DNA of 64,000 nt from Phocoena phocoena. Its lineage: Eukaryota > Chordata > Mammalia > Artiodactyla > Phocoenidae. Under the pieces are notes generated by a model, which was not told where the DNA came from, made no database searches, and was given only the letters and a program-made list of their open reading frames with translations. This document shows positions 36,800-47,190 of this stretch, one piece after another. The stretch lies in the NCBI RefSeq assembly GCF_963924675.1, contig NC_089224.1, forward strand, positions 68,991,464-69,055,463, written 5' to 3'. The position numbers and the translations under genes are program-made. Numbering within the stretch: position 1 is the stretch's first letter; every line of letters starts with the position of its first letter.

Positions 36800-37125
36800 T
36801 TCCTGGCAGACTCTTACTTCTCTTCATACTTCACCTCAGGCATCACCTCCTTGGAGCATCCAGCCCTTGTATATACCCTCTTATCTCACCTCATTGGATA
36901 TACTCTCCTTTGCTTATCTCTGTCATTGCATTTACTCTATGTAGTATCTGCCTAATTCTGTGCCTCTCCTAGACAGGTAGTCTCTGGAAAGTAAGGACAA
37001 CATTTCATCAGTCTTTTTATTGTAGCTCTAATCCAAGAGCAGTACCAAATAGAGTAGATTCTTTTAAAAAAAAAAAAAAGTTAAGTGAATGAATAGATGA
37101 ATAAATGAATGGAATGCAATGCAAT
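36800..37125 (+). repeat. L2 3' end with GAATGAATA-type tail
   Basis: 'CACCTCAGGCATCACCTCCTTGGA' (in parts) near 36831, 'CTAGACAGGTAGTCTCTGGAAAG' near 36970, 'AGTACCAAATAGAGTAGA' near 37042, then an A-run and a 'GTGAATGAATAGATGAATAAATGAATG' tail. The open frame 36757-36972 overlaps it and is chance. Confidence 0.65.
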
Positions 37126-37240
37126 GGAAGAATATTTACCCATCTATCTCGCAAGGTTGTTGTGAAGATCAAAACTGGTAATGAGTGATAAGTTAAACTT
37201 TTAAAACTTACGTGTCATGTGCAGTTTCCCTCAGCTTGCA
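37126..37240 (+). repeat. MIR-type 3' fragment
   Basis: 'CGCAAGGTTGTTGTGAAGATC' at 37150-37170 is the hallmark of the MIR 3' region, followed by 'GGTAATGAGTGATAAG'. Confidence 0.55.
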
Positions 37241-37294
37241 TAGCTTTAATAAATGATTGGGGAGTTGAATTAAACGAAACTAAAACTTTTAAAA

Positions 37295-37830
37295 ATTTTA
37301 CCATGGATTTGTGTCTAACCCTATGCAGTTTGTAAATGGTGACCTTGTGCAGATTAAATCTAAAGGCCCTTGAGTGGAGTTGTCTATCCTATATCCGCCC
37401 TCCTTGGCATGGCCCTGGCTGAGGTTGAGAACTACGGGTGTCTCAGACTGCCAAAACATAAGGAGATATGACAGGTAACCAAACGGGAGACTGCTGGCTG
37501 CCTTGGGCTCACTGAGATTTATGTCTAACAAGGCAGACTTGTCACTGGGCCCTTTGGAGGGGAAATAAAGTGATGAACTAATGCTAGGCATAGGAGGCAC
37601 CAGGCCCTGACAGGCTAAGGTGTGACCTGCTGAATCCTAACCATCCCAGACATCTTTAGAAGAACAAGTGAGCCGGGAGATGGCCAGGGGCAAGCAAGGT
37701 TGCAGGGGAAAGGAGGTGTGTACAGAGCCCACAGAGAGTAGAAAAAGAAAGGGCAAGTGAGATTACTGGTCATCTGGTGTCTTTGATCCCACGAAAAGCA
37801 AACTTCAAGCACAACAGCAAACACAACCTT
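37295..37830. other. Less AT-rich unassigned block
   Basis: About 530 bp that are visibly GC-richer than the neighbouring AT-rich sequence and contain no repeat I recognise. Two minus-strand frames (37298-37600 and 37615-37824) lie here, without domains. It could be a worn ERV, a retrocopy or a conserved element. Confidence 0.4.
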
Positions 37831-38124
37831 TGAGCATTACTGTCTTCAAAGAGTATTTACCAAGTGCTATCTGGCTTGATCTCCCAGACTTGGTTAAATA
37901 TGCATTTTCTCAATGTTGTGTTTCTGACTTTCTTTTCTTTCCCTTTTTGTTATTGTTGTTATTATTTCTATTTTTTAAAAAATTTCTTTTAACACCTCAT
38001 TTGCTTTAACACTATGATACTGAGGAGAGAAGGAAATAAAAGAAGAGTGAGAAAGAGGAGAAAATTCCACAGAGAGCATTTTTTAAAAAGCCTTTCCAAT
38101 AGAAAAAAAATGGAATTTGACATT

Positions 38125-38215
38125 TATAATTATATTATTAAATATATTATTAAATATAATATATGATTCCTTGATCATATTATTAAATATAATATGTACA
38201 TATGATTCTATAAAT
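38125..38215. repeat. AT-rich tandem/inverted repeat
   Basis: The unit TATTATTAAATATAATAT recurs, including the pairs around 38140-38165 and 38180-38200, interspersed with 'ATGATTC'. It is a short AT minisatellite-like structure. Confidence 0.7.
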
Positions 38216-38539
38216 GTTATTCTTCATTTAAAATCACTAGTATTTCAAAATTAGCAGGCAATACATTCAACTCATACCATTTTTATAAGCTACCTTTCCT
38301 TAAAATAGGAAACAAGATCAAGTGATATTAAAATACATTTTATTTGGTGGCTAGAAGTGTACAAACTTTACAAAGCATTTAAATATATCATTGTACTTTA
38401 TTATATTAAGGGGAAATGGGAAAAATGGGAAGTTATAAATGAGGTGACAGTTTTTGTATGCCTTTGTGTGTGGCCATTTCATTACATTTTATCACAGTTC
38501 TTTGTTTATATGACAGTGTACCAACCAAATCCAGGATCT

Positions 38540-38640
38540 AGGGAAATGGTAACTATGTTTTGTTCATCCTTGAATTTTCAGCACTTAGCAAAATGCTTGG
38601 GGCATAATAGGTTCTTAAAGATATTTAATAAGTTAAAAAT
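38540..38640 (+). repeat. L2/MIR 3' end fragment
   Basis: 'GTTCATCCTTGAATTTTCAGCACTTAGC', 'AAAATGCTTGGGGCATAATAGG' (both in parts) and 'TTAATAAGTTAAAAATGAAAG' follow the L2 3'-end order. The open frame 38357-38689 spans it and is unsupported. Confidence 0.55.
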
Positions 38641-39009
38641 GAAAGAACTAAGACCTCACATAATATATCACACTGTTTTAACAATATAATTTTAAAATAA
38701 TAGCAATTTTTTAACATACAACGTACCTCTCATTTTTCACACATTGAAATGTGTCATAGAAGTATAAAATATATGAAAAGGTAAATTTTCTAATGGGTTC
38801 ATCACTGGGTTCCAATGAATATTTAACTGATCACATTATATTTTCAACTCTATGAGAATTAGAAAGTAACAAAAGAAGATATTTATTATGTGAACATTCT
38901 CTACTAAATCGAAGAGTAGAAGGCACCCTATTTGAAATACATAATGTACTTTTGTTTTATTTGGTATTTAGAGTATATGGAGCAGTAAGAAGAGGACACA
39001 TTTTTCCTT

Positions 39010-39198
39010 CTTTTTTTTTTTTTTTTTTTTTGCGGTACGCGGGACTCTCACTGCCGTGGCCTCTCCCGTTGCAGAGCACAGGCTCCGGACGCGCAGTTTC
39101 AGTGGCCATGGCTCACGGGCCTAGCCGGACCGGGGCACGAACCCGTGTCCCCTGCATCGACAGGCGGACTCTCAACCACTGCGCCACCAGGGAAGCCC
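39010..39198 (-). mobile_element. Cetacean CHR SINE with an internal deletion
   Basis: The TSD CATTTTTCCTT is at 38999-39009 and 39199-39209. The body is normal except that about 28 bp are missing between 'ACGGGCCTAGCC' and 'GGACCGGGGCACGAAC' (near 39126), a segment that every other 200-bp copy has. This deletion is a useful subfamily or single-copy marker. Confidence 0.94.
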
Positions 39199-39734
39199 CA
39201 TTTTTCCTTTTTGAAACACACAATGTTCTAGATCCTTTAGACTTTTAATAGAAGTGGTTTAATTTGACTTATAATGTTTCAGAATGTAATATATGTAACA
39301 AATGTAAATTTTCACTCCTTTTGTTTTCTACATTTTATTTGTACATTAAAAATCTCATTAATAGTTAGATCAACTAATACAGCACACACCCAGAGAATCC
39401 AATTCATCACTTCTGAAGGACAGGCATGGTTTTCACCACAAAGATAAGGAAACGACAGCAAGGATTCACTTGTGTCCAGGCGGTACCTGCTCAATCTCAA
39501 CAACCTTAGCTGCACATAACACAGAAAGAAAAGCTATCTCTCGTCCCTCCCCCAGACCTTGAGAAACCACTGCAACTAGTACATATCAGGAGCATCAAGT
39601 CAGTCATGAGCGTCAGTCACCGAAGCAGCAACAGATCATTGGAGATGACTTGTTTTCCACACTAAGAGGGTGTGGCAGTAACAGCAAAAAAATGCAGCAG
39701 ATATTTAAAGAGTCGTGGCTGGATGTGACATGGT

Positions 39735-39882
39735 GTTCCATGTGGTTCTCAAATCTTCCAGACTTGAGGGATTTTTAAAAATATAGACTTCTAACCTCCA
39801 GCTCCAGAGATTCTGATTCATTATGCTTGGTATGGACCTCACGCTGTGGGAGTCTGCTGACCATCAGACTGGAGAACATCTA
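39735..39882 (+). repeat. hAT-type MITE remnant (MER5A/MER20-like)
   Basis: 'GTGGTTCTCAAATCTTCCAGAC', 'CAGAGATTCTGATTCATTATG' and 'ACTGGAGAACATC' fit the family. The fourth copy in the window. Confidence 0.65.
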
Positions 39883-40054
39883 ATCTAGTCCGGGCCACTT
39901 AACAGATCAGAAACTCCAGGCCCAGAAATGAGAAGGCCCTGAGACCACATAAGACATGAATGCTAGAGCAAGAACCACATACTGGATCTCAGTGGTTCCA
40001 TTTTCATGATGCCACACCCTTGACTTGAGTGGGAGAACCAGGGTTAGAGATTTT

Positions 40055-40264
40055 TTTTTTTTTTTTTTTTTTGCGTTACGCGGGCCTCTCACTGTTGTGG
40101 CCTCTCCCATTGTGGAGCAGAGGCTCCGGACGCGCAGGCTCAGCAGCCACGGCTCACGGGCCCAGCTGCTCCGCGGCTTGTGGGATCTTCCCGGACCGGG
40201 GCACGAACCCATGTCCCCTGCATCGGCAGGCAAACTCTCAACCACCGCGCCACCAGGGAAGCCC
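40055..40264 (-). mobile_element. Cetacean CHR SINE
   Basis: The TSD AGGGTTAGAGATTTT, 15 bp and perfect, is at 40040-40054 and 40265-40279. It has an A-tail of about 18. Several CpGs are decayed to TG/CA ('TTGTGGAGCAGAGGCTCC'), so it looks older than the 21330 copy. Open frames on both strands here are SINE artefacts. Confidence 0.96.
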
Positions 40265-40639
40265 AGGGTTAGAGATTTTGAAAACCAATGTCTGTGAGTT
40301 ACACACATCTCTTCCTCATGTGGGATTTACACTATTAATTAGATGGAAACTTTTATTTCCAGTCTAGCAAAGGTAATATTCAATCCCAGATATTTTCCAA
40401 AGTATTTTAATTTCTGAACCTACAAATTAACAAAGGTATTCCAGGTTAAATGCCTTTAAAAATAACAGTAACAAAATATTGCTTATGTTATCTATTTTCC
40501 CCATTGAAAACAGTGCTATCACTTTTTCTGATTATGTAAATAATGCATAACTTTGTAAAACTTTGAAGAATACCATAAATTATAGGGAAAAATGAAAATG
40601 TCCTCTGAAATCCTGCTACCCTCATGTATCCATTTGCGT

Positions 40640-41700
40640 CGTTTTGGTTAAATTCATTTATTCATCTTCATGCAATCACAGATATTTATTCTGTATATAA
40701 AATGGCGTAAATGGGACAATATAATACATGCTGCGTCAGTTGTTTTTATGAACTGACATCTCCTCTCCCTCTACTCCATTCTCCCCTCCCCACCTCATCT
40801 CTTCTTCACCAACTATATAGTCAAAAATTACAGGGCTTCCCTGATGGCACGGTGGTTGAGAGTCCGCCTGCCGATGCAGGGGACATGGGTTCGTGTCCCG
40901 GTCTGGGAAGATCCCACAAGCTGCGGAGCAGCTGGGCCCGTGAGCCATGGCCGCTGAGCCTGTGCGTCCGGAGCCTGTGCTCCGCAACGGGAGAGGCCAC
41001 AGCAGTGAGAGGCCCGTGTACCGCAAAAAAAAAAAAAAAAAAATTACCTACCTCCTGGTGTAGATGATTTCTATACCTTTCTATACCTTTTCCCACGTAT
41101 ATGGAATCATACATGCATATATGCAAAAACATACGGCACATATAAAACACATTTTGCCACTTTGTTTTTACATAATTGGAATGGTGCATATATTTCTCTG
41201 AATTTTGTTTTTGTCCCTTAGCTGTATATCATGGACATATTTCTAGGGAAATATATATAGATCTAATTCATTCCTTTTAATGGCTAAATAATATTGTATG
41301 AAACTATCACAACATATTAAATTAGTCCTCAATTGTTTCTGAAGCTGTAAAATATATCTTTGTTACTATTCCTTATGCACTAGTACTTTTATTTCTATGG
41401 GCTAGAATACAAGGAGTGAGATTGCTGAATAAAAGGATATGCAGATTATTAATTTTAATATAGAGTGCCAGAATGCTTTCCTAAACGGCCGTCACTATTT
41501 ATACTTCCACCAGTAATGTATGAGAGTTCTCTTCCTCACTTGTTACCACTCCGGTGTTTGCCAGTCTGAGGGTGTGACGTGATAGCTTACTGTTAAATTT
41601 ATTTACATTCTCTCAGTGAAGTAGAGCATCTTTTTTATATTATTAGCCATTCATACTTCCTCTTTTGTGAAATGCCCTCCTACTTTCTTTTTTTAGTCCA
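40640..41700 (-). repeat. Degenerate L1 3' part, antisense, interrupted by a SINE
   Basis: After the SINE at 40832-41038, antisense L1 3' landmarks are visible: 'TGGACATATTTCTAGGG' near 41232, 'TGGCTAAATAATATTGTATG' near 41281, 'GTGAGATTGCTGAATAAAAGG' near 41416, and 'CTTCCACCAGTAATGTATGAGAG' near 41503-41525. The left part, 40640-40830, is less certain. Confidence 0.65.
40832..41038 (+). mobile_element. Cetacean CHR SINE
   Basis: The TSD AAAAATTAC is at 40823-40831 and 41039-41047; only 9 bp and AT-rich. Head 'GGGCTTCCCTGATGGCACGG' has two changes in the box A region. It lies in inverted orientation to the copy ending at 40264, about 570 bp away. Confidence 0.94.
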
Positions 41701-41941
41701 GGATCAAAAATACTGTGCAAAATCTCAGAGATCAACACGGCAACACCATGAAAAATTAAAGCCCTCTCTGTGTGAATGCCTTTCGTGGAAAAAACACATA
41801 CGAGCACACATGCAAAATAGTGGTTTACACACAAAATGCTATTCTCTGAAATCATTTCAGGCTGATTAACAGAAAGATAAAATAATTATTTTCCTGGAGT
41901 AAAAGTAATGAAGCTATTCATCCCCATGTTTCATTATTTGG

Positions 41942-42156
41942 GTTTGTTTTGTTTTGTTTTTTTTGTGGTACGCGGGCCTCTCACTGTTGTGGCCTCTCCC
42001 GTTGCGGAGCACAGGCTCTGGACGCGCAGGCTCAGCGGCCATGGCTCACGGGCCCAGCCACTCTGCGGCATGTGGGATCTTCCCGGACCAGGGCATGAAC
42101 CCGTGTCCCCTGCATCGGCAGGCAGACTCTCATCCACTGCGCCACCAGGGAAGCCC
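41942..42156 (-). mobile_element. Cetacean CHR SINE
   Basis: The TSD ATTATTTGG is at 41933-41941 and 42157-42165. The tail is a (GTTTT)n/T-rich mix, that is, (AAAAC)n on the SINE strand. The body is close to the other copies. Confidence 0.93.
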
Positions 42157-42169
42157 ATTATTTGGTTTT

Positions 42170-42605
42170 AAATACAATTTTTGGAACAGTTTTCTTGAGA
42201 TAAAATTTATATACCATAAAATCGATCCATCCTTTTCAAGTTTATGATTCAGTGGGTTTTGGTATATTCATCACCACTATCTAATATGAGAAGATTTTCA
42301 TCATTCCAAAACAAAACCCCATACTCATTAGCAGTCACTCCTAAGTCCTTCTGCCCCCAGGCCCTGGCAAACACTATTCTATTTCCTATCTCTACAGATT
42401 TTCCGATTGTGAACATTTCACACTAGCAAGATCATGCAGTATGTTGCCTTTTTGGTCTGGCTTCTTTCACATGATTTCAAGGTTCATTCATGTTGTAGCA
42501 TGCATAAATACTCCATTCCTTTTTTATTACTCAATAATATTCCATTGTAGGTTATACCAAATTTTATGTATCCATTCATCAGTTGGTGGACATTTGGGTT
42601 AGCCT
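42170..42605 (-). repeat. Old L1 3' UTR (L1M-type), antisense
   Basis: The classic antisense order is clear: 'TTGAGATAAAATTTATATACCATAAAATC' in parts near 42194, 'GTTTTGGTATATTCATCACCACTATCTAAT' in parts, 'CCAGGCCCTGGCAAACACTATTC' near 42357, 'TTTCACATGATTTCAAGGTTCATTCATGTTGTAGCATG' in parts near 42467, and 'CAATAATATTCCATTG' near 42533. Confidence 0.85.
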
Positions 42606-42790
42606 GTTCTGGGTTCAAATCCAGGTTTTGACAGTCATTTCCTTTGTGACCATGGAAAGAGAAACAAAGCTTAACTTCAGTTTCCTTAGCCCCAGTACCC
42701 TGGATTCTAGTATATCCTGGACAGGGTTGTTGTGAAGACTAGGTAAAACAATGGATCTGAGACAGAGTACCTGATGATTATCAGGGAATC
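42606..42790 (+). repeat. MIR SINE remnant
   Basis: Nearly complete order: 'TCTGGGTTCAAATCCAGGTTTTGACAGTCATTTCC' (parts), 'TTAACTTCAGTTTCCTTAGCCCC', 'CAGGGTTGTTGTGAAGACTAGG' and 'GAGTACCTGATGATTATC'. Confidence 0.75.
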
Positions 42791-44356
42791 AGAAACCACA
42801 CTACTTATTTTAACAAAGAGACTTGAAAATGGAGAGTGACTAAAAAAGGTAAAAAGAGGAGCATTGAGGAAACAGAAATTAACTGCAGGAAGCAGTTACA
42901 CCTGTAGGGCTGGGAGAAAACAGGAAAGTGTTGGAGTGGGTTATCCAAGCCCTGGGAGGAGGGGCTACAGAGCTGAGATCTAGCCGGCTGGGGAGAGAGT
43001 TCGACTTGTCTTGTGCTCTTAAGGGGCTGTTTCTGCTGCTGCCAGGGAAAAAAGCTCTTGGCAGGAAGATGTTGAAGAAGAGTAAGGAAATAGCATGAGC
43101 TTGTCTTTCCTCCTTCATTCTGCCTTCTATTTTCCCTCTAGTGCCTCCTACTGGTCGTCTAGAAAGACTCAATCTGGCCAAGGGGAATTGCAGATTTTGC
43201 AGTCTCAGCTGAGTACAGAACAAAGAGTCTGGAGTTGAAAAGAAATAGCTTAATGAACTGGCATCGTTCACTCATTGACTACTTTGTATTATACCCATTT
43301 TTGAATTTCCAAAAAAGCAAAAACTATGCTTTTGCCTAGAAAGATAGTCCTTTGCTCTCCCCTCTTTCTGGAAAAAGGGAGACACAGAATCCCAACTGGG
43401 GTGTTCACCTCTGGAAAGAGTCATGGTATCCATCGCTGAGTGATGTTAATTACTCCTCAAATTCTGTAACAGTCTCACCTGGAGACTAATCTGCAGTCTA
43501 AATTGTAGTAGAACCACCACCCAATAAATCTCATATAAAATAATAAGAGAAAGAGAAAAGAGAAAAATAAATGAATGAGTATATAATAATACAAATATGA
43601 ATACACATAACAAGCGAGGAAGAAAGCATGTGTACCTTCTATAGTCCTTATTTATAAAACTAATCATGAATTGGTGGTTAATATTTGTCACTTTCTTTTT
43701 TCATGTTCCGTTTGAACAACTGGGTTTCTTTACCAGTGGGCTTATCTCAGTTTTTATTTCTGAAGGATCTGAATCCTCAGTAACCTGCCTTTTTATGGTT
43801 GCTGTAGTTTTCTATTAACTTCTATTATTGGACATGAAAGTATTAATAGGTGCTCAGAGAATCCTGTCAGTGTGCTCCCTACTTCCCTTCCTGTTTAGAA
43901 GCTACTCAAGTCCCTTTGATAATCGACACCAACTTCCCCAGCCTGTGCAGCTACCTCCTTTTCTGAGTGTTAGTTCAGTGCCATAAGGAGCCCGAAGTGA
44001 CCAGGCAATAGTTTTAGCTTCCAGTTTAATGAAACTTCTGGTGTCCATTAGAGCCTAAATTGTGTTAGAGCCACCTTCCTCAGGATCTAACCATCTGGAA
44101 ACAGCTCAAGTTGTTTTCCTCCGTCATAAGAAAATCTCTTGGATCAAAGCAGAAGAGACACCAAAGCAGGAGTTGGTATCAAAGAAGTACATCAAAATAC
44201 AACTGAAGGCCTCAAGCCACCTTCTCATGTGCATCAAGTATCCACTTGATGATTAATTACTTGCCCAAACTCCTGGCTTGGTGAACCATGTAATACCTAG
44301 TTCATGAGGGGCAGTTCAGGTTGGATGGTCATTTTCGTGTCCTGTGAGTGAAAAAA
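42791..44356. other. Unassigned sequence, partly less AT-rich
   Basis: The open frame 42879-43271 (minus) falls in a GC-richer block that I suspect is an old repeat but cannot name. Between 43900 and 44356 the sequence continues smoothly into the LTR described next, and may be retroviral internal or neighbouring LTR sequence. Confidence 0.35.
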
Positions 44357-44798
44357 TGTCACCTGTCATATCAGTGAACAAAGGACATTGCAGCCATCAA
44401 GCCCTCAGCCACTGCAGCCACCCCGATGGTGCACCCTAAGGAGACTCAGGATGGGAAAACACAGGATACTGGCCCCAGATAGCTGAGGTGCACATCAAAT
44501 GAATGATTTCAGTGAGCCCAGACTTTTGCATCTTCTCATACATAGAAAAGTGCTAAATTCCTTAACTTGAGATGTCTATTTTTCTAATTAATTAACAGTA
44601 ATCTTTTGAAGTTCTGACTACCTGGTCTTTGTTGCAAAAACTCCTCTATATCCCGGCTCCTCCTTTACCTTGTCTGAGCCATCCCTCAGAGCTATCTGAG
44701 AGGCTGCCTCCCCGACTGAAGTCCTCAGTTTTGTCCACCAAATAAAACATAACTCTCAACTTTTAGGTTGTGCATTATTTTTTTTTTTTCAGTCGACA
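44357..44798 (+). repeat. Probable ERV-type solo LTR
   Basis: It starts TGTCACCTGTC and ends with CAGTCGACA, the TG...CA ends expected of an LTR. An AATAAA polyadenylation signal is at 44741-44746, followed by 'GGTTGTGCATTATTT' and a T-run, which is the typical R-U5 order of a class I retroviral LTR. I found no second LTR, no primer-binding site that I trust and no viral frame, so it is probably a solo LTR or an ancient fragment. Family not named. Confidence 0.6.
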
Positions 44799-44847
44799 GT
44801 CCCATGGTCAAGATTTCAGTCTCTATAAGGGTCAAAAGCACTCCAAG

Positions 44848-45050
44848 GGCTTCCCTGGTGGCACAGTGGTTGGGAGTCCAACTGCACGGGTTCGTGCCCC
44901 AGTCCGGGAAGATCCCACATGCCGCGGAGCGGCTGGGCCATTCAGCCATGGCCGCTGAGCCTGCGCGTCCGGAGCCTGTGCTCCGCAACGGGAGAGGCCA
45001 CAACAGTGAGAGGCCCACATACCGCAATAAAAAAAAAAAAACAAAAACAA
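44848..45050 (+). mobile_element. Cetacean CHR SINE with a small internal deletion
   Basis: The 14-bp TSD AAAAGCACTCCAAG is at 44834-44847 and 45051-45064. About 20 bp are missing near 44880 ('GAGTCCAACTGCACGGGTTCG', where other copies have a longer CTGCCGATGCAGGGG stretch). The tail is A12 followed by (CAAAAA)n. Confidence 0.95.
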
Positions 45051-45282
45051 AAAAGCACTCCAAGAACCGTTTCTCAAAAGAAGAAAAGAACGTATCAGAG
45101 AGAGCATAGATTTGCTCCCGAGCCCTAGAGGTCTTCACGGTGGTCCTCCTCTTGGGGCCTTCCAGAGTCTTCTTGCAGCACCCCTGTTTACCCAGACTCT
45201 TAGGATCTTAGGATCTGCCACTGTGAGTCGACAAGTGGCCAGGCAGGACCACTGGACTTGCAGCAGAGCCTTCTCTTGCTTT

Positions 45283-46336
45283 TTTTTTTTAATCACCCCT
45301 GTTTCTTGTTGTTGCTGATGGTGGTCACAGCTCATTCTTAATTTATTTCTAAACTCTTAAAAACCTACCCACATTATACAGGAAAATTTCACAGTTCATC
45401 AGTGCAAAAATTTTATTTCTCCTTTGTTTTCCCTTCCCCCGCACTTTAGAGGATCTGAAATGTTACTTAATCCACAGCATTCTTTTCATCATCTGTACTC
45501 AGTCATGTAAAATGTAAGAAAAAAAACACTAGTCAATTTAAAATCTCAGCCTCTTACCCCACTGTTATAGCAAATTTAGGGTAAGTCTACAGCATTCGCT
45601 TATTTTAGCTGGTTCTAATACTGAGGCATATTTTTTAATTTGAGAATCAATGCCTAAAGACTTGGCTAATTGTACTGCATTTGAATCATCACTGATAAGT
45701 GTCCCAAGAGCCACAAGAAGTCTAAAAGTAGCTGCCAGGTCTTGTACAACTTCCAAGACTTGCTAATTACTGACAAGCCTTAAGCTTTCCCTTCAATGTT
45801 ATGGTCTTTATGAAAAGAGAATAGTTCACGGTCAATGTAGCCAGAGCAATGTGAATGTTCTTACTACTCCCTGATTTCAGTTCTATTGCATAGGACAGTA
45901 GTGATTCCCTCCGGGACATCATGAGCTTTTTCCCTACCTGGCCAACAAAAAAAGCCCATGTACTCAGTTGTGGAACTCCTAGCCCTGGCCTGTGACTCCC
46001 CAGCTGGCTGCTGCCCAGGTGTCAGAATCCAGGCAGAGTTCAAACAGGGTCTGTCCCAGCAGGCCCTGGGCAAGGCCACCAACCTTTGCCCTCAATTACT
46101 GTGCATTTCAACTCCTGGACTTGAACTCTACTGTATCGTAAGTGTTTTTAAAGAGAACAGCTGTACAGGACGATTGACTGCCCTGCCAATCAGATGGGCC
46201 TGCCACATCTGTGAATCTCGAGAGTGGTGCCATCCACCCCATACCTCTGCCGCCCGCCCTGCCATCGGGGTGCCCACCGCCTTCACTGCACGGGGTGCAG
46301 CCAAGTGTGTGAGCTCAGTGTTGATATGGGGAAGGG
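45283..46336 (-). pseudogene. PLAA: PLAA processed retrocopy (3' end), chimeric or rearranged 5' half
   Basis: PLAA (phospholipase A2-activating protein) is a WD40/PFU/PUL-domain ubiquitin-binding factor that works with p97/VCP; the sequence here matches my memory of its C-terminal PUL domain. On the minus strand, 45955 down to 45565 reads [10 protein letters not shown]..., then [14 protein letters not shown], then NIEGKA, a TAA stop (45780-45782) and LSVIS. A one-base deletion near 45760 shifts the frame, which continues [34 protein letters not shown] and ends [10 protein letters not shown] at the natural stop. So it is broken by at least one stop and one frameshift. The 3' UTR-like part is 45291-45564 and the A-tail appears as T's at 45281-45290. 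A perfect 17-bp TSD, GAGCCTTCTCTTGCTTT, lies at 45266-45282 and 46337-46353. There are no introns. From about 46000 to 46336 I cannot read PLAA on either strand, which is unexpected. Confidence 0.85.
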
Positions 46337-46389
46337 GAGCCTTCTCTTGCTTTGCTTCCACTCAAACGTGTTAGTTTTAGAAGTGATTC

Positions 46390-46927
46390 AGTAAGGGCGG
46401 TTAGTAGTTGGGAGAGGACATGGCCCGTTTTATGCTAGTACTACCAAGGGGGTGCGGTGAGGCTTGTTCTGGGAGTGCTGAAATGAGCTCGCGAGTGAAA
46501 CAAATTGTGCTGTGACAGGCCATTGCTGGGATGACACCCACAGAAAGAAGCAAATAGGAAGAGCATATCCCTTCTCTGTGTGTTTGCCTCTCAGTCTCCC
46601 AGGAGTGCCCCCATTGGTAGAATCTAACAGGAAACCTGCTAGAAAGCAGAAAGATTATTTGCAAAGTTGAAACCTCAGCATGACAGAGCAGAGCATAGAA
46701 GAATGGGTTTGGAGATGATATACAGTAGGTTAATAACCAGCGCAGCACGAAACTGATCGTCAACTTGGTCCACTAAACAACATGTATAAAAGTAACTTGA
46801 ACTGGCTTACTTTCCATATTAAAAAGCGGTACATATTTATGGAGTAAAACAATATAATAAAAATCTCTTATAATCCTACAATTTAAAAAGAATTGGTGTA
46901 TCTTTTGCTCTTATTACACACACATAC
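46390..46927. other. Unassigned sequence
   Basis: The open frame 46401-46763 (minus) is unsupported. From 46800 it becomes AT-rich and resembles the start of old L1-type 3' sequence split by the next element. Confidence 0.35.
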
Positions 46928-46930
46928 ACA

Positions 46931-47190
46931 TTTTTTAAAATTGAAGTATAGTTGATTTACAATACTGTGTTAGTTTCATGTGTACAGCAGAGTGATTTGG
47001 TTATACATATATATATTTTTTTTCTACTCAAGATATCGACTATAGTTACCTGTGCTATGCACAGGTAATCCTTGTGGTTTATCTATTTTATATATAGTAG
47101 TGTGTATCTGTTGATCCCATATTCATAATTTATCCCTCCTCCCCTTCCCCTTTGGTAACCATAGGTTTGTTTTCTATGTCCACACACACA
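46931..47190 (-). repeat. L1 3' UTR fragment, antisense
   Basis: 'AAAATTGAAGTATAGTTGATTTACAATACTGTG' in parts at 46937-46969, 'TTTCATGTGTACAGCAGAGTGATTTGG', 'ACTATAGTTACCTGTGCTATGC' and 'GTAACCATAGGTTTGTTTTCTATG' follow the antisense L1 3'-UTR order. It shares this type with 58122-58344. CA-rich short repeats flank both sides. Confidence 0.85.

Noticed and set aside
38125..38215. Short regularly repeated AT units, considered as a CRISPR-like or replication-origin repeat
   Set aside because: Units are AT-only, adjacent and without spacers; this is eukaryotic simple repeat.
42879..43271. 130-codon minus-strand frame
   Set aside because: No domain or signal is convincing, and it lies in a block that looks like an old repeat; not supported as a gene.
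46128..46374. Frames on both strands within the 5' half of the PLAA retrocopy
   Set aside because: Neither reads as PLAA or another protein that I recognise. They lie inside a TSD-bounded insertion, so no separate gene is called.
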